Of a stretch of DNA of 64,000 bases, positions 18,765 through 33,417 are shown piece after piece. The stretch comes from Buchnera aphidicola (Macrosiphum euphorbiae) (lineage in GTDB: Bacteria > Pseudomonadota > Gammaproteobacteria > Enterobacterales > Enterobacteriaceae): assembly GCF_005237295.1 (NCBI RefSeq), contig NZ_CP033006.1, positions 581,335 to 645,334 on the forward strand, in the 5' to 3' direction. Numbering within the stretch: the stretch's first letter is position 1; every line of letters begins with the position of its first letter. The position numbers were made by a program, and so were the translations under genes. The notes below the pieces were generated by a model that worked only from the letters and a program-made list of their open reading frames with translations, searched no databases and was not told the DNA's origin.

Positions 18765-20960
18765 CTAATAGGATTTACACAAAGATAATTCTATTTTCCT
18801 TTCGTTTAAATTAACAGAAATTACTTTAACTTGCAAAGTATCGCCTAGACAATAAGTATTTTTACTAGATTTACCAATTAATTTAAATCCTAAAGAATCA
18901 AAATAATAATAATCATCATCTAAAGAATCTATATGAACTAAACCATCAATAAAAAATTGATTTAAACGAACAAAAAAACCAAATGAAGTTACATTAGAAA
19001 TAACACCATTTAATATATAACCAATTTTTTTATGCATAAAATCACATTTCAACCAATCAATTACATCTCTATTTGCTTCATCTGCACGTCTTTCAGTTAT
19101 AGAACAATGTACCCCTATTTTTTTCATTTCACTTGTACTATATAAATAAGAAGCACTAAAATCATAATTACCGATAGACATATTCTCGTTTTTTAATAAC
19201 AAATATTTAATAACTCTATGCAATATTAAATCAGGATAACGTCTAATAGGTGAAGTAAAGTGAACATAACTAGATAAAGATAAACCAAAATGACCACGAT
19301 TATCTGGAGAATATACAGCTTGTTTCATAGAACGTAATAATATTGTTTGAATCATTTCATATTCAGGACGATTAGAAACATGTTTTAATAAATTTGAATA
19401 ATGAGTAGATTCTGGAATATCTCCTCCTGATAATTTCAGTCCTAATTCATTTAAAAACAAACGAAAACTAATAACATTATCTTTTTTTGGACGATCATGG
19501 TTCCGAAATAAAACAGGATGTTTGTGTTTTTCAACAAAATAAGCTGAAGCTATATTTGCTAAAATCATACATGATTCAATAAATTTATGTGCGTCATTAC
19601 GAACATTTTGATAAATATTTTCAATTCGAGAATTAGAATTTAAAATAAATTTAGGTTCTATATTTTCAAAATAAATACCTTTTTTAGAAATATTATCTTT
19701 ATTTAATATTTTTTGTAAACATGATAAATTTTCTATATCTGTTAAGAATTTTTTATATTTAGCACGCAATAAAATATCACCATTCCAGATTTTAAAAATT
19801 TCATCATACGTAAATCGTCCATGAGAACATATAATTCCTTCATAATGTTTATAACTAATTAATTCTCCTGTATTTGATAAACTCATTTCACATATTAAAC
19901 ACAAACGTTCTACATGAGGATTTAAAGAACATAAATCAGTAGAAATTTTTTCTGGTAACATAGGAATAACTGATGAAGGAAAATATATAGATGTGCCTCT
20001 TTCTAATGCTTCTTTATCTAAAGGAGTATTAGGTTTAATATAAAAGCTTACATCTGCAATAGCTACCCATAAGTTCCATCCCTCTTCTAAATTTTCTTTT
20101 CTTTTACAAAAAATAGCATCATCAAAATCACGAGCATCTTCGTCATCAATTGTAAAAAAAGGAAGATGTCTTAAATCTACACGATCTTTAAGATCACGTT
20201 GATTTATTTTATTGCTAATTTTATATAGTTGTGTTTTAATTTCTTCTGACCATGAAGAGGGAATAGAATGTGTACGTAAAGCTATGTCTACAGCTAAATC
20301 AGTACCCATTTCTTTACCAAGAATTTCTACTATCCATCCTTCTATTTTCTTATTTCTTATAGGATGTTGTTTTAACTTTACTACTACGATAGATCCTACA
20401 GAAATATCTTCTTTAATATCTGAAAAAATAAAAATCTTAAAACTAAAACGAGTATCATCTGGAATTACAAATCTAATTTTATTATTAATGTAATACCTAC
20501 CAACAATTAACATATTATTAGGCTGTAATAATGTTAAAAATCTTGCTGAACTCCTTCTTTTTCTATGATCATTAACAATGTAAGCAAGAATAACATCACC
20601 ATGAATACAAGATTTCATTTGTTCTGATGAAAGCCAAAGATCATCTTTTAATGTTTCTGTTCTAAGAAAACCATAACCATCTCTATGTCCTATAACTTTT
20701 CCTTTAACTACTTTGAGACTTTCAGGAGCAATATAACAACGATTTCTAGTATATATAACTTGACCGTCTCGCTCCATTGCTCTCAATCTTCGGCGTAATG
20801 CTTTTTTTTCTTCTTGATTATTAATACCAAATTTCTTTTCTAAATTTTTTTGACTTATTAGATCTTCACACTTTCTCAGACATAACAAAATATATTCTCG
20901 ACTGGGAATGGGGTTTTTATATTTATTAGCTTCTCTTTTTTGGTAGGGATCTACTACCAT
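18765..20960 (-). CDS. rnr: Ribonuclease R
   Basis: 3'-5' exoribonuclease able to degrade structured RNA; acts in rRNA quality control and tmRNA pathways. 731 aa against 813 in E. coli. N-terminal winged helix (about 1-85), cold-shock domains (GKVIGHRDGYGFLR), catalytic RNB domain with DDEDARDFDDAIFC, SFYIKPNTPLDKEA and FTSPIRRYPDLILHR, then a C-terminal S1 domain (NGVISNVTSFGFFVRL). The basic lysine-rich tail of E. coli RNase R is missing; the protein ends right after S1. With orn it forms most of the RNA-end turnover in this window. Confidence 0.95.
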   Translation of the reverse strand: MVVDPYQKREANKYKNPIPSREYILLCLRKCEDLISQKNLEKKFGINNQEEKKALRRRLRAMERDGQVIYTRNRCYIAPESLKVVKGKVIGHRDGYGFLRTETLKDDLWLSSEQMKSCIHGDVILAYIVNDHRKRRSSARFLTLLQPNNMLIVGRYYINNKIRFVIPDDTRFSFKIFIFSDIKEDISVGSIVVVKLKQHPIRNKKIEGWIVEILGKEMGTDLAVDIALRTHSIPSSWSEEIKTQLYKISNKINQRDLKDRVDLRHLPFFTIDDEDARDFDDAIFCKRKENLEEGWNLWVAIADVSFYIKPNTPLDKEALERGTSIYFPSSVIPMLPEKISTDLCSLNPHVERLCLICEMSLSNTGELISYKHYEGIICSHGRFTYDEIFKIWNGDILLRAKYKKFLTDIENLSCLQKILNKDNISKKGIYFENIEPKFILNSNSRIENIYQNVRNDAHKFIESCMILANIASAYFVEKHKHPVLFRNHDRPKKDNVISFRLFLNELGLKLSGGDIPESTHYSNLLKHVSNRPEYEMIQTILLRSMKQAVYSPDNRGHFGLSLSSYVHFTSPIRRYPDLILHRVIKYLLLKNENMSIGNYDFSASYLYSTSEMKKIGVHCSITERRADEANRDVIDWLKCDFMHKKIGYILNGVISNVTSFGFFVRLNQFFIDGLVHIDSLDDDYYYFDSLGFKLIGKSSKNTYCLGDTLQVKVISVNLNERKIELSLCKSY

Positions 20961-21102
20961 ATTTACTTCTCCATGTATATTATTTTATAATATAATTATA
21001 TATTAATAATTTTTAATCTATTTTATTTTTTATTTGATTCATTAAAAATTTAACTAAAACAGAAATTACTTTTTAATTTTTAATATTAAAAAAGTTTATC
21101 TT

Positions 21103-23379
<2,277 letters not shown>

Positions 23380-23383
<4 letters not shown>

Positions 23384-24600
23384 TCTCTCTCTATATTTTT
23401 AAGATCACTTCGAATCGAATCAATACGACGTTGTTCTAAAATGTTATTAGGAGATAATGAAGGAAAATAATTAATATTTTTTTCTTTCTTGTTAAGCGAA
23501 GAATTATTTTTATTAAACTTAATATTGTTTTTAATATTTTTATTAAGTGATTCTATATTAGAAAAAAAATGGTCTAAAGATAAAAAAAATACTGAATTAT
23601 CTTTTTTATCAATAAATATTTTTTTATTTTTACTTAATAATCTTTCCATGGATTCTATGTAAAGACGTTTTAAAGTTATTTTTTTAGCTATTTTATATTG
23701 AGGTAAAATTTTAGAAAAACGAGCGACTTCTCCCTGAGCTTCTAAAATTATTCGTGAAGAATATGCTCTAGCTTCTTCTATAATTCTTTCCGCTTTACCG
23801 TTAGCTTTAGGTTGTACTTCATTTGAATAAGCTTCAGCTTCACGTACATATTGTTCACGGTTTTCACGTGCAGCAATTGCATCATCAAAAGCAGCTTTTA
23901 CTTCTTCAGGAGGCCTGGCTGTTTGAAAATTAACATCTAATATTGTAATACCCATTTTATATGGTTTTATTGTTTCTTCAATTTCTTTTTGAGTATCGCT
24001 TCGAACTAAAGTTCGACCTTCTGTTAGCACTCGATCCATAGTCGAATGTCCAATAACACCTCTTAGTGCGCTATCTGTTGCTTGACGTAAGCTATCATCT
24101 GGATAACATACAGAAAAAAGATAATCAGCAGGATTAGTTATTTTATATTGTACATTCATTTCAACACGTACTACATTTTCATCTGAAGTCAACATTACAC
24201 CTGAAGTGGCTAATTCACGTACTGTCTCAACATTAACAGCTTTAACCTCATTAATAAAAATAGGCCTCCAATTTAATCCTGGTTGGACTAAATGACTAAA
24301 TTTGCCAAAACTGGTAACCACGCCACGTTCAGCTTCTTTAATAGTATAAAACCCACTAACACCCCAAATAAAAAAACTTATAAATATTATTATTGAAAAA
24401 GGATGAATTACTTTTTTCGATGAACCTGAAGAATTAGTTTTTTTAGTAATAATATTTCTCAGACCATATAAAAAATTTTTTACATCGGATACAGTAGTTT
24501 TTTTTTCATGTGTATTATCTGAACCATTTTGATTATTACTGTTATTATTCCCCCATGGATCAAATTCAGGTTTATTATCATTTGGTTTGTTCCAAACCAT
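23380..24600 (-). CDS. hflK: Membrane protease regulator HflK
   Basis: SPFH protein that partners HflC around FtsH. 406 aa from ATG 24600 (MVWNKPNDNKPEFDPWG), which aligns with E. coli MAWNQPGNNGQDRDPWG; an ATG four codons earlier has no counterpart. Glycine-rich cytoplasmic N-terminus is replaced by Asn/Lys; membrane helix around residues 75-95; then FYTIKEAERGVVTSFGKFSHLV, GVMLTSDENVVRVEMNVQY and EEVKAAFDDAIAARENREQY. hfq and hflX, which separate miaA from hflK in E. coli, are absent here. Confidence 0.95.
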
Positions 24601-24761
24601 ATTATGCCTCATTTATTGTTTTTTTTGCTAAAATAAATTTTAAAAAAAATAATTCAAGTGATTATGTTTTTTAATAATAAAATTTAAAGAAAATTTTATT
24701 GAAAAGAGCGAATCTTTTATCTTCTAATAATAAAATATAACTTTTATCAAAGTTGTTAAAT

Positions 24762-25724
24762 TTATATAGATAATTCATTTTTTTTAAGAACATTTAATAT
24801 ATTTTGAATTAAAATATCAGGAATGGGATTATATAATATTTTATTGAGATTTTTCCATTTTTTTAGCCATGTTAATTGATGTTTAGCAAGTTTTCTCGTA
24901 GCATATATTATTTTATTAAACATTTCTTGATAACTATTTTTATATTCAAGATATTCCCACATTTGACGATATCCGATACATCGAATAGATGGTAAATTTA
25001 TATGCAAATCTCCCCTTAAAAAAAGAATTTCTACTTCTTTTTGAAAACCTAAAATTAACATTTTTTTTACACGAAGTTCAATTTTATTATTTAACCATTC
25101 TTTATCTGGAGGCATAATTGCGAATTGAAAAATATTATATGGTAATTGATAGTTATTATATTTTTTTAGTTCTGTTAAATTTTTCCCAGAAAGATAAAAA
25201 ATTTCTAAAGCTCTTAGCAATCTTTGAAAATCATTTTTATGAATTCGACTAGCAGAAACAGGATCTATCAATTCTAGTTTCTTATGTAAAAAATTTTTTT
25301 CATGACTGTTTTGTAATAAAAATTCACGAATTTTGATATTAGATGGTGGCAAAACAGATAATCCATGTAGTAATATATTATAATAAAACATCGTCCCACC
25401 AACAAGACAAGGTATTTTTCCTAATTTAATAACATCATCAATTTCTTTTAAAACGTCTTGTTGAAATTCTGCAGCTGAATACTTTTCAATTGGATCTTTA
25501 ATATTTAATAAACGATGAGGATGACTAGATAAATCAGAAAAAGTTGGCTTATCCGTTCCAATGTCCATTCCACGATAAATTAATGCAGAATCTACACTGA
25601 TTAATTCTATTGGCAAGTACTTTCTAAGACAAATAGCAAGCTGACTTTTTCCACATGCTGTGGGTCCCATTAAAAAAATAACAATAGGTTTTTTTTTATA
25701 AATATTTATATTTTTAACATACAT
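24762..25724 (-). CDS. miaA: tRNA dimethylallyltransferase MiaA
   Basis: Adds the isopentenyl group to A37 of tRNAs reading U-initial codons, including the tRNA-Trp found in this window. 320 aa (E. coli 316). P-loop LMGPTACGKSQLA, SVDSALIYRGMDIGT, VGGTMFYYNILLHGLS, IRCIGYRQMWEYLE and RKLAKHQLTWLK. Its first codons overlap the end of mutL by 19 bases, so they are co-transcribed as in E. coli amiB-mutL-miaA. Confidence 0.96.
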   Translation of the reverse strand: MYVKNINIYKKKPIVIFLMGPTACGKSQLAICLRKYLPIELISVDSALIYRGMDIGTDKPTFSDLSSHPHRLLNIKDPIEKYSAAEFQQDVLKEIDDVIKLGKIPCLVGGTMFYYNILLHGLSVLPPSNIKIREFLLQNSHEKNFLHKKLELIDPVSASRIHKNDFQRLLRALEIFYLSGKNLTELKKYNNYQLPYNIFQFAIMPPDKEWLNNKIELRVKKMLILGFQKEVEILFLRGDLHINLPSIRCIGYRQMWEYLEYKNSYQEMFNKIIYATRKLAKHQLTWLKKWKNLNKILYNPIPDILIQNILNVLKKNELSI

Positions 25725-27457
25725 AATGCTTTGTTAATATTTATTTTTTGCAATAATTTTGGTGGAGGATTTATTAGCAATAAAGGACAAAAATATTCTA
25801 TTTCTAAAAGCACTGCAATTCCGTTAGAACAAGTCCAATTTTTTGATTCTATAAAAACATTAGTATAAAACCAATTTACTATTTCTGAAATTGAGACTTG
25901 TCTTTTAAGAAATAAAAATGCAAAAAAATCCGATATTATTAGATGAATATTCCGTTTTTTTAAAAAAATAGGAATAGAAGATAAAATAACATATTTTTTT
26001 TTAAAAATTAAATGAAATCCGATTTTTAATAAAATTTCTTTATTGTGAATCAAAATTAAATATTCTTGAGATGTAATATTGATTTTAATATTGCTTAAAA
26101 AACATTTAAGCATAGCTTTTTTTTTAATATCATTTTGCAATTTTTCTTTTCTAACTATTGCTTCAGCTAAAGGAAAAGAAATTAATGAAAAATTATTGCG
26201 ATTATAAATTAAACCATAATATTTACGTACAATTATTAATAGTTTTCCAATAGAACACTTATATTCTTCTAACGAATTATTTAAAATAAAATGATTATAG
26301 TTTTTTTCTGAATTGAAATTTTTAGAAAAATTTTTTCTTAAAAAAAATAAAGGCATTAATGTAAAAAAAATAAAACGTAAGGAATCTAAATGAGATTCTT
26401 TCTGTTGAGAAGTATTATTTTTTTTTTCGCAAGAATAATTGTTTAATGAATATTGTTTTTTAATTTTTTTTAAATGATATAAAATAGTTTGATAAATAAA
26501 TATATAAACCATATTAGGTTTATGAAATTTTATTTCACTTTTAGCAGGATGAATATTAACATCAATATCATTAGGTGGAATATTTAAATACAAAATAAAT
26601 GATATATTTATTTTTCCTGATATTTTATAATAAGCAGAACGAACAGCATTTATAAAAATATTATTATGAATATATCGATTATTAATATAACAATACTGAA
26701 TTTTTTTTAATTCTTTAAAATCGTATGGATTTGATATCCATCCAAAAAAACGCATATTATGTTTTTTTTCTGCAATTTCTAGAAATTGATTTATATCAAC
26801 TGTATTGATTATATCTTTTAATCTATTAATTTTATTCTTTTCATAATTTATTGAATTATATTGTATAATTAATTTATTATTATGTTTAAGAGAAAAATTT
26901 ATATAAAAATAAGATAAAGCTATTTTTTTTACTATTTCCAAAATTTTTAGAAATTCTAATTTTTTATTTCTTAAGAATTTAAGACGCACTGGCATATTAT
27001 AAAATAAATTTTCTACTAAAACAGTAGTTCCCTGAGGATGAGCTATTGGTTGTACAGCAATGTGATTACTAGGAAATCCTTCTAAGTATATTTTCCAAGC
27101 AATATCATTAAATTGATCAGAAGAAATTAAAGTCAGTCTTGAAACCGCTCGAATACTAGCTAGAGCTTCTCCTCGAAATCCAAAAGTAACAAGTTTGTCT
27201 AAATCTGATAATGAATTAATTTTACTAGTAGCATGATGACATACTGCAAGTAATAATTCTTTTTTATGAATACCACAACCATCATCGTTTAACATAATAG
27301 ATTGAAATCCACTTTTTTCTATTACAATATTGATATTTTTTGCACCAGCATCTATGCTGTTTTCTATGATTTCTTTAACGACTGAAGCTGGACGTTCAAT
27401 GATTTCTCCAGAAGAAATTTGACTTGATAAATCAGATGGTAATATACGAATAGGCAT
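25706..27457 (-). CDS. mutL: DNA mismatch repair protein MutL
   Basis: ATPase that links MutS mismatch recognition to strand removal. 583 aa (E. coli 615). GHKL ATPase motifs are clear: VVKEIIENSIDAGAKNINI, LNDDGCGI, TFGFRGEALASIRAV, and the later NGRYIH-like NNRYIHNNIF and DVNIHPAKSEIKFH. After about residue 340 the linker is short and rich in Lys/Asn/Ser, and the C-terminal dimer domain is poorly conserved. No endonuclease motif is seen, as is normal for enterobacterial MutL. Overlaps miaA by 19 bases. Confidence 0.94.
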   Translation of the reverse strand: MPIRILPSDLSSQISSGEIIERPASVVKEIIENSIDAGAKNINIVIEKSGFQSIMLNDDGCGIHKKELLLAVCHHATSKINSLSDLDKLVTFGFRGEALASIRAVSRLTLISSDQFNDIAWKIYLEGFPSNHIAVQPIAHPQGTTVLVENLFYNMPVRLKFLRNKKLEFLKILEIVKKIALSYFYINFSLKHNNKLIIQYNSINYEKNKINRLKDIINTVDINQFLEIAEKKHNMRFFGWISNPYDFKELKKIQYCYINNRYIHNNIFINAVRSAYYKISGKINISFILYLNIPPNDIDVNIHPAKSEIKFHKPNMVYIFIYQTILYHLKKIKKQYSLNNYSCEKKNNTSQQKESHLDSLRFIFFTLMPLFFLRKNFSKNFNSEKNYNHFILNNSLEEYKCSIGKLLIIVRKYYGLIYNRNNFSLISFPLAEAIVRKEKLQNDIKKKAMLKCFLSNIKINITSQEYLILIHNKEILLKIGFHLIFKKKYVILSSIPIFLKKRNIHLIISDFFAFLFLKRQVSISEIVNWFYTNVFIESKNWTCSNGIAVLLEIEYFCPLLLINPPPKLLQKININKALCMLKI

Positions 27458-27557
27458 TACCTTAATCTCTAGATTTATTTACAATACTATTAATAAAAAA
27501 TAGAACAATAGTATTTTAAATTAAAAAAAATAAAATCTTCTTGTAATTTATTACAAT

Positions 27558-28715
27558 CTATTTAATTGTCTTCATAATTGTATTATATTCTGAAATAATA
27601 AAATGCAATGCATCACTATTTTCATGTAAATTACAAATCTCAATTAAAGTATTCTTTAAACCTTGTTTTTTTATTAAAGACGCAATCTGTGTTGATTCTA
27701 GATCATTTGGGTTATTATAATGAAATGCTGCCGCAATACCTTTAATTAAATTAGAGCAAGGTAATTGATATTTAATAGTGCCTAAAAGAGGTTTTATTAA
27801 ACGTTCTTCTTTTCTTAGTTTCTGTAGTGGATTCCTTGCTATACGTTCAAGTCTGTCTGACAAAAAAGGATTTTCAAAACGTAAAAAAATTTTATCAATA
27901 TAAGCTAAATGATCATTTTTTTTAAAATTATAATTTTTTATTAATACTGATCCACTTTCTTCCATGGCACATCTTACAATAACACGTATTTTTTTATCTA
28001 CGATAGCTTCCTGCATAGTTTTATATTTTTTCATCAAACCTAAATAAGCTGCTATAGCATGTCCGGTGTTTAATGTAAATAATTTTCTTTCTATAAAAGC
28101 ATCTAAATTATTACTCAGCTTCATATCAACTATTTTGGGTAATATGCCTTTAAATTGAGTAATATTAACAATCCACTCTTTAAAATCTTCAACAATCAAA
28201 AACAAACAATCTTTCTTGTTAACTAAGGGTATAATTGTATCAATACTACAATCTACAAAACCAATATATTTATTTAAATAATCGTGATATTTTATAGGTA
28301 ATTTTTTAAGAACTGCTTTTTTTAAAAAAGAGCTAGCTTTAATTTTATTTTCACAAGCAATGATATTAAGTGCTTTTTCAGATTTATTTTTAATCTTTAA
28401 TATTATTCCACAAGTAATAATCAAAGCGATTTTATCTAATGCACTCGGACCAACCGCAGTTGTAATTAAATCAACTGAAGCAATTATTTTGATAATATCT
28501 GGATTGTTAGAATTTATAGCACTTATTTCTGTAACATTAAAAATTTTATCTTGATTTGCTCCTATTATTTTAACAGAATATTCTTTTTTGTAATTAATAG
28601 CGTCAACTATATCTTGATTAACATCAGAAAAAATAACATTAAAACCAGATTCTGATAGTGTTTTTCCAATAAAACCACGACCAATATTTCCAGCTCCAAA
28701 ATGTAGTGCTTTCAT
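27558..28715 (-). CDS. mtlD: Mannitol-1-phosphate 5-dehydrogenase
   Basis: NAD-dependent oxidation of mannitol-1-phosphate to fructose-6-phosphate. Start at 28715 gives MKALHFGAGNIGRGFIGKTL as in E. coli (385 aa against 382); an in-frame ATG 12 bases earlier adds only MDLR. Further matches: DLITTAVGP, NIIACEN, RKLFTLNTGHAIAAYLG, EESGSVLIK, and RLIKPLLGTIKYQLP. Follows mtlA with a 42-base gap, forming an mtlAD operon without the repressor gene mtlR. Product feeds pgi, which lies just upstream. Confidence 0.96.
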   Translation of the reverse strand: MKALHFGAGNIGRGFIGKTLSESGFNVIFSDVNQDIVDAINYKKEYSVKIIGANQDKIFNVTEISAINSNNPDIIKIIASVDLITTAVGPSALDKIALIITCGIILKIKNKSEKALNIIACENKIKASSFLKKAVLKKLPIKYHDYLNKYIGFVDCSIDTIIPLVNKKDCLFLIVEDFKEWIVNITQFKGILPKIVDMKLSNNLDAFIERKLFTLNTGHAIAAYLGLMKKYKTMQEAIVDKKIRVIVRCAMEESGSVLIKNYNFKKNDHLAYIDKIFLRFENPFLSDRLERIARNPLQKLRKEERLIKPLLGTIKYQLPCSNLIKGIAAAFHYNNPNDLESTQIASLIKKQGLKNTLIEICNLHENSDALHFIISEYNTIMKTIK

Positions 28716-28757
28716 ACGCAAGTCCAATGAAATTATATATTTAAAATTAATAGTACA

Positions 28758-30659
28758 TTAAATTTTTTCAATAGTTAAAAGTGATAATGCTTCTTTTACA
28801 CTGGTAGTATTAGATAATCTTTTAATCGTATCTTTATCATCTAATGCATTAGTGATATTACTTACTACCATAATATGTTCATTATTTTTAGCTGCAATTC
28901 CAATTACAAGATAAGCGATATCGTCTACATCTTCTCCAAAATGAACACCTTGTGGAAATTGACAAAAAATTATCCCAGTTTTTAATACAGAATCTTTTGA
29001 TTCAATAGTTCCATGCGGTAATGCTATTGATTCCCCTAGCCAAGTAGAAGCGATTTTTTCTCTTGCCAACATTGAATTAATATAATCGGGCTTAACATAA
29101 CCTTGTTTGACTAGATTTTTCCCAACAATATTAATTGCTTCTTCTTTATTATTTGCATGTTGATTAAGAATAATATTTCTTTCACTTAACTGAAATAAAT
29201 TATGTGATTTTTGTTTATTATGTGTATTTATAGAATTAATATAATTATCATCTGAACTGATCATGCTTTCTATTAATTTTTTCACTAAATTATCATAAAA
29301 ACTATTATTAAGAAAGTTTTTTAAAGATATATGCTGAGCATATGGAGCGTATTTTTTAGCCCGTTGGGTTAAATTTTGATGTGTAATGATTAAATCTGTA
29401 TTTTTAGTAGGTAATACATTAATTGCCATATTTAAAACAGAAATATGATTTAAATTAGCATTTTTTATTTTTTTGCGAAGAATACTTGCACCCATTGCAC
29501 TGGATCCCATTCCCGCATCACAGGCAACGATAATTGTATTAACATCACTAAACCTAAAAGTTTTATGACTATCTTTTAATATTCTTGAATTTAAATTATC
29601 TTCACATGTATTTTCAACATTTTGATCATCTTTTTGGGTTGTATAAAAATGATATTTTAAAAACACAGAAGCACTTATAAATGAAATTATAAAAGAACAA
29701 AAAATAGAAATGATATTAGCAAAATAAAGGCCTTTAGGTGTCATAGCTAAAATAGATAAAATAGAACCTGGTGATGCTGCTGAAATTAAACCTCCATGTA
29801 ATGATACAAGCATGAAAATACCACTCATACCACCCAAAATAAGAGAAATAATTAATTTTGGTTTAATTAGAATGTAAGGAAAGTAAATCTCATGAACACC
29901 TCCTAAAAACTCAATGACTGCTGCTCCTCCAGAAGATTTAGATAACTCCCCTTTTCCAAAAAAAAACCATGCTATTAACACACCCAGTCCTGGACCTGGA
30001 TTAGACTCAATTAAAAAAAATATAGAACTATTTTTATCTAATGCGTCTTGAATTCCTAAAGGAGAAAAAACACCATGATTAATAACATTGTTTAAAAAAA
30101 ATATTTTAGCTGGTTCTATAATTATAGAAGTAAGAGGTAATAAATTATACGATACAATAATTTTTATTAATTCACCTAAAAAAAGAGAAATCCACTCAAT
30201 AAATGGACCGATTGTAAAAAACGAAATTATTGCCAACAACATTCCAAATATGGCAAGAGAAAAATTATTTACTAACATTTCAAAACCATTTTTTACTTTA
30301 TTTTCTATCTTTTTATCAAAATATTTTATAGTCCAGCCACCTAAAGGTCCTGCAATCATTCCACCTAATAACATTGGTATATTAGTACTAGTAATAACTC
30401 CTATAGTAGTTATACTTCCAACTAAACCTCCTCTAGATTTGGCAACTAAACTACCTCCGGTATATCCAATTAGAATAGGTACAAGATAAAAAATAATTGG
30501 TGATATTAATTGTTCTAAAGTTTTATTAGGTTGCCATCCTAACGGCATAAATAAAGCATTCATCATTCCCCATGCGATAAAAATACTTATATTAGGCATT
30601 ATCATATTACTTAAAAATCGACCAAAATTCTGTATTTTTAATTTAATTAATATCAACAT
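28758..30659 (-). CDS. mtlA: PTS mannitol-specific EIICBA component
   Basis: Membrane transporter that imports and phosphorylates mannitol with PEP-derived phosphate. One polypeptide holds IIC (about 1-340, multiple membrane helices; [13 protein letters not shown] [25 protein letters not shown]), IIB ([20 protein letters not shown] with the phosphocysteine, near residue 385) and IIA ([11 protein letters not shown] with the phosphohistidine, near 550). Start at 30659 aligns [13 protein letters not shown] with E. coli MSSDIKIKVQSFG; three further codons are open upstream. 633 aa (E. coli 637). All active sites are intact, so uptake is probably functional. Confidence 0.96.
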   Translation of the reverse strand: MLILIKLKIQNFGRFLSNMIMPNISIFIAWGMMNALFMPLGWQPNKTLEQLISPIIFYLVPILIGYTGGSLVAKSRGGLVGSITTIGVITSTNIPMLLGGMIAGPLGGWTIKYFDKKIENKVKNGFEMLVNNFSLAIFGMLLAIISFFTIGPFIEWISLFLGELIKIIVSYNLLPLTSIIIEPAKIFFLNNVINHGVFSPLGIQDALDKNSSIFFLIESNPGPGLGVLIAWFFFGKGELSKSSGGAAVIEFLGGVHEIYFPYILIKPKLIISLILGGMSGIFMLVSLHGGLISAASPGSILSILAMTPKGLYFANIISIFCSFIISFISASVFLKYHFYTTQKDDQNVENTCEDNLNSRILKDSHKTFRFSDVNTIIVACDAGMGSSAMGASILRKKIKNANLNHISVLNMAINVLPTKNTDLIITHQNLTQRAKKYAPYAQHISLKNFLNNSFYDNLVKKLIESMISSDDNYINSINTHNKQKSHNLFQLSERNIILNQHANNKEEAINIVGKNLVKQGYVKPDYINSMLAREKIASTWLGESIALPHGTIESKDSVLKTGIIFCQFPQGVHFGEDVDDIAYLVIGIAAKNNEHIMVVSNITNALDDKDTIKRLSNTTSVKEALSLLTIEKI

Positions 30660-30841
30660 AATAATCACTCATATTCTTACAAAAACTAATATTTTTAAAA
30701 TCATTTAAAATTAAAGCGTCAATAATTAAATTGCTAATTTAATTATCTAAAAATAAATATTTAACTGATATATATACAATACTTAAAAAAATTTTTAATC
30801 TCTACTTTGTAATTTATATATTTTTTTTAATAATAACATTT

Positions 30842-32491
30842 TTACATCAGAAAAGATTGATAAAAATCAATAAGACCTTCAGTTGAAGAATCGTAATATC
30901 CATTTTTAATATTATTCTTTAAATAATTATAAATATTTTGAGACAATTTTTTTCCTATTTCAACACCCCATTGATCAAAACTAAAAATATTTAATATATA
31001 ACCTTGAACAAAGATTTTATGTTCATATAAAGAAATCAATGCTCCTAAATTGTAAGGAGTAATTTTCCGGATTAAAATTGAATTAGTAGGTTGATTTCCA
31101 TTACATATTTTAAAAGGTAAAATTTTTTCTATATCATCCTTATTTTTTTTAGATGATATCAATTCATGTAAAATGTTATCTCTAGATCTACCAAAAGCTA
31201 GTGCTTGTGTCTGAGCAAAAAAATTAGATATTAATTTTATATGATGATCACCTAAATCATTATGTGAAAAAATTGGAGCAATAAAATCGCAAGGAATCAA
31301 TTTAGTACCTTGATGTATCAGTTGATAAAACGCATGTTGACCATTAGTACCAGGTTCACCCCAAATAATAGGACCAGTTTGATACTGTACCTTTTCTCCA
31401 TTTCTATTAATTGATTTACCATTAGATTCCATATTAGCTTGTTGAAAATACGCAGAAAAACGATGCATATATTGATCATATGGAAATATCGCTTCTGTTT
31501 CAGACTTAAAGAAATTAGTATACCAAATACTAATCAAGGCCAATATTATTGGAATATTTTCATTGTAATCGGCATTATAAAAATGATTATCCATAGCATG
31601 AGCACCATCTAAAAATTTCTCAAAATTATGAAATCCAATGGATAATATTATAGATAATCCTGCTGAAGACCATAATGAAAAACGCCCTCCTACCCAGTCC
31701 CAAAATTTAAAAATATTATCAATGTGAATACCAAAATTTAAAGCATTTTTTATATTAGCTGATAAAGCAAAAAAGTGCTTATCTAAATCATTTTTATCTT
31801 TTAAATAATCTAAAAACCATTTTTTTGCACTATATGCATTAGTTATAGTTTCATCTGTTGTAAATGTTTTAGATGCAACTAAAAAAATAGTGGTTTCAGG
31901 ATTTATTTTCTTTAACACTTCATTTAAATGAGTACCATCGATATTTGAAACATAATGCATATTTAAATGATTTTTATATGGACGCAATGCTTCGCTAACC
32001 ATATAAGGTCCTAAATCAGAACCTCCGATACCAATATTTACAACATCAGAAATAGACTTTCCTGTGTAACCTTTCCATTGTCCATTAATAACAATTTTTG
32101 AAAAATTTTTCATTTTTTCTAGTAAATTATTAATTTCCAACATAATATTACAATTATTTACTATAATAGGATGATTACTTCTATTCCGTAATGCTATATG
32201 TAACACAGAACGATCTTCTGTTTGATTTATTTTAGAACCGGAAAACATTGAATATATTCCAGATTTCACATCAGTTTCTTTAGCTAAGTTTAATAGATAC
32301 ATTAAAGTGTCATCATTAATACGATTTTTTGAAAAGTCAATTAACATTTCATTTTGAAATAAAATGGAAAACTTTTTAAATCGATTTAAATCAGATGAGA
32401 AAAGATCTTTTAAATGAATATTTTTTATTTTTTTAAAATGGTTTTTTAAATCTTGATAAGATTTGGTATGATTAAAATTCATATTTTTCAT
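30842..32491 (-). CDS. pgi: Glucose-6-phosphate isomerase
   Basis: Interconverts glucose-6-P and fructose-6-P. 549 aa, identical length to E. coli. [75 protein letters not shown], and [19 protein letters not shown] containing the catalytic His. Nearest upstream neighbour of the mtlAD pair on the same strand, with 180 bases between; both deliver fructose-6-P. Confidence 0.97.
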   Translation of the reverse strand: MKNMNFNHTKSYQDLKNHFKKIKNIHLKDLFSSDLNRFKKFSILFQNEMLIDFSKNRINDDTLMYLLNLAKETDVKSGIYSMFSGSKINQTEDRSVLHIALRNRSNHPIIVNNCNIMLEINNLLEKMKNFSKIVINGQWKGYTGKSISDVVNIGIGGSDLGPYMVSEALRPYKNHLNMHYVSNIDGTHLNEVLKKINPETTIFLVASKTFTTDETITNAYSAKKWFLDYLKDKNDLDKHFFALSANIKNALNFGIHIDNIFKFWDWVGGRFSLWSSAGLSIILSIGFHNFEKFLDGAHAMDNHFYNADYNENIPIILALISIWYTNFFKSETEAIFPYDQYMHRFSAYFQQANMESNGKSINRNGEKVQYQTGPIIWGEPGTNGQHAFYQLIHQGTKLIPCDFIAPIFSHNDLGDHHIKLISNFFAQTQALAFGRSRDNILHELISSKKNKDDIEKILPFKICNGNQPTNSILIRKITPYNLGALISLYEHKIFVQGYILNIFSFDQWGVEIGKKLSQNIYNYLKNNIKNGYYDSSTEGLIDFYQSFLM

Positions 32492-32770
32492 TAAAGAATT
32501 TATCCCTCTTAAAAAGTATAAAAGATTTTTATGCCGAAGATCCTAAAAACCTAAAATTATTTCAATTTTTTTATAAAAAATTTTAAATTATTCTAAAGAA
32601 TATATTTCCAATTAAAAATTTTTATATATAATTAACATATATAATACAAAAATTAAATAAAAAAAATATAATAAAAAATCATAAATCAATAATTAAACCA
32701 TTCTGTCCTTCTCTTTTAAAAATTGAATTTAATAGTCAATATAAAAAATTTAATTTGATAATCATAAAAA

Positions 32771-33319
32771 ATGAACATTAATAAAAAAAATCTAATTTGG
32801 ATAGATTTAGAAATGACTGGATTGAACCCTAAAATACATCGTATTATTGAAATTGCCACATTAATTACAGACATTAACTTGAATATAATTTCCGAAGGTC
32901 CAGTAATTCCTATACATCAAGAAAAAAAACAAATTTTACTAATGGATAATTGGAATAAAATAATTCATAAAAAAAATGGACTAATAAAACGTGTTAAAAA
33001 GAGTTTATATGATGAAAAAAAAGCAGAATTTGAAACTATACTATTTTTAAAAAAATGGGTGCCCATTCAATCATCCCCAATTTGTGGCAATAGTATTGCG
33101 CAAGATCGGAGATTTTTATTTCAATATATGCCAAAATTAGAGAATTATTTTCATTATAGATATATAGATGTTAGCACTATTAAAGAATTAGCTTACCGTT
33201 GGAATCCATCGACATTCAATACATTTAAAAAAAAAAACAATCATAGAGCATTAGAGGATATTCGCGAATCGGTAAGAGAGTTAGATTTTTATAAAAAAAA
33301 TTTTTTTAAATTTAAATAA
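32771..33319 (+). CDS. orn: Oligoribonuclease
   Basis: Degrades di- to pentanucleotides to mononucleotides, the final step of RNA decay. 182 aa (E. coli 181). DEDDh catalytic residues: Asp and Glu in [12 protein letters not shown], Asp in [12 protein letters not shown], and [14 protein letters not shown] with the catalytic His and Asp. Sensitive to PAP, which the CysQ enzyme of this window removes (established link in E. coli). Followed by tRNA-Gly, as in E. coli orn-glyVXY. Confidence 0.95.
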   Translation: MNINKKNLIWIDLEMTGLNPKIHRIIEIATLITDINLNIISEGPVIPIHQEKKQILLMDNWNKIIHKKNGLIKRVKKSLYDEKKAEFETILFLKKWVPIQSSPICGNSIAQDRRFLFQYMPKLENYFHYRYIDVSTIKELAYRWNPSTFNTFKKKNNHRALEDIRESVRELDFYKKNFFKFK

Positions 33320-33417
33320 AAAAAAACAATTTTTTACAAAAGAAAGCTTGAAAAATATATTTTATATATATAAAATACATATTTAAAACTATTTAATCTT
33401 TATATATTTATATTATT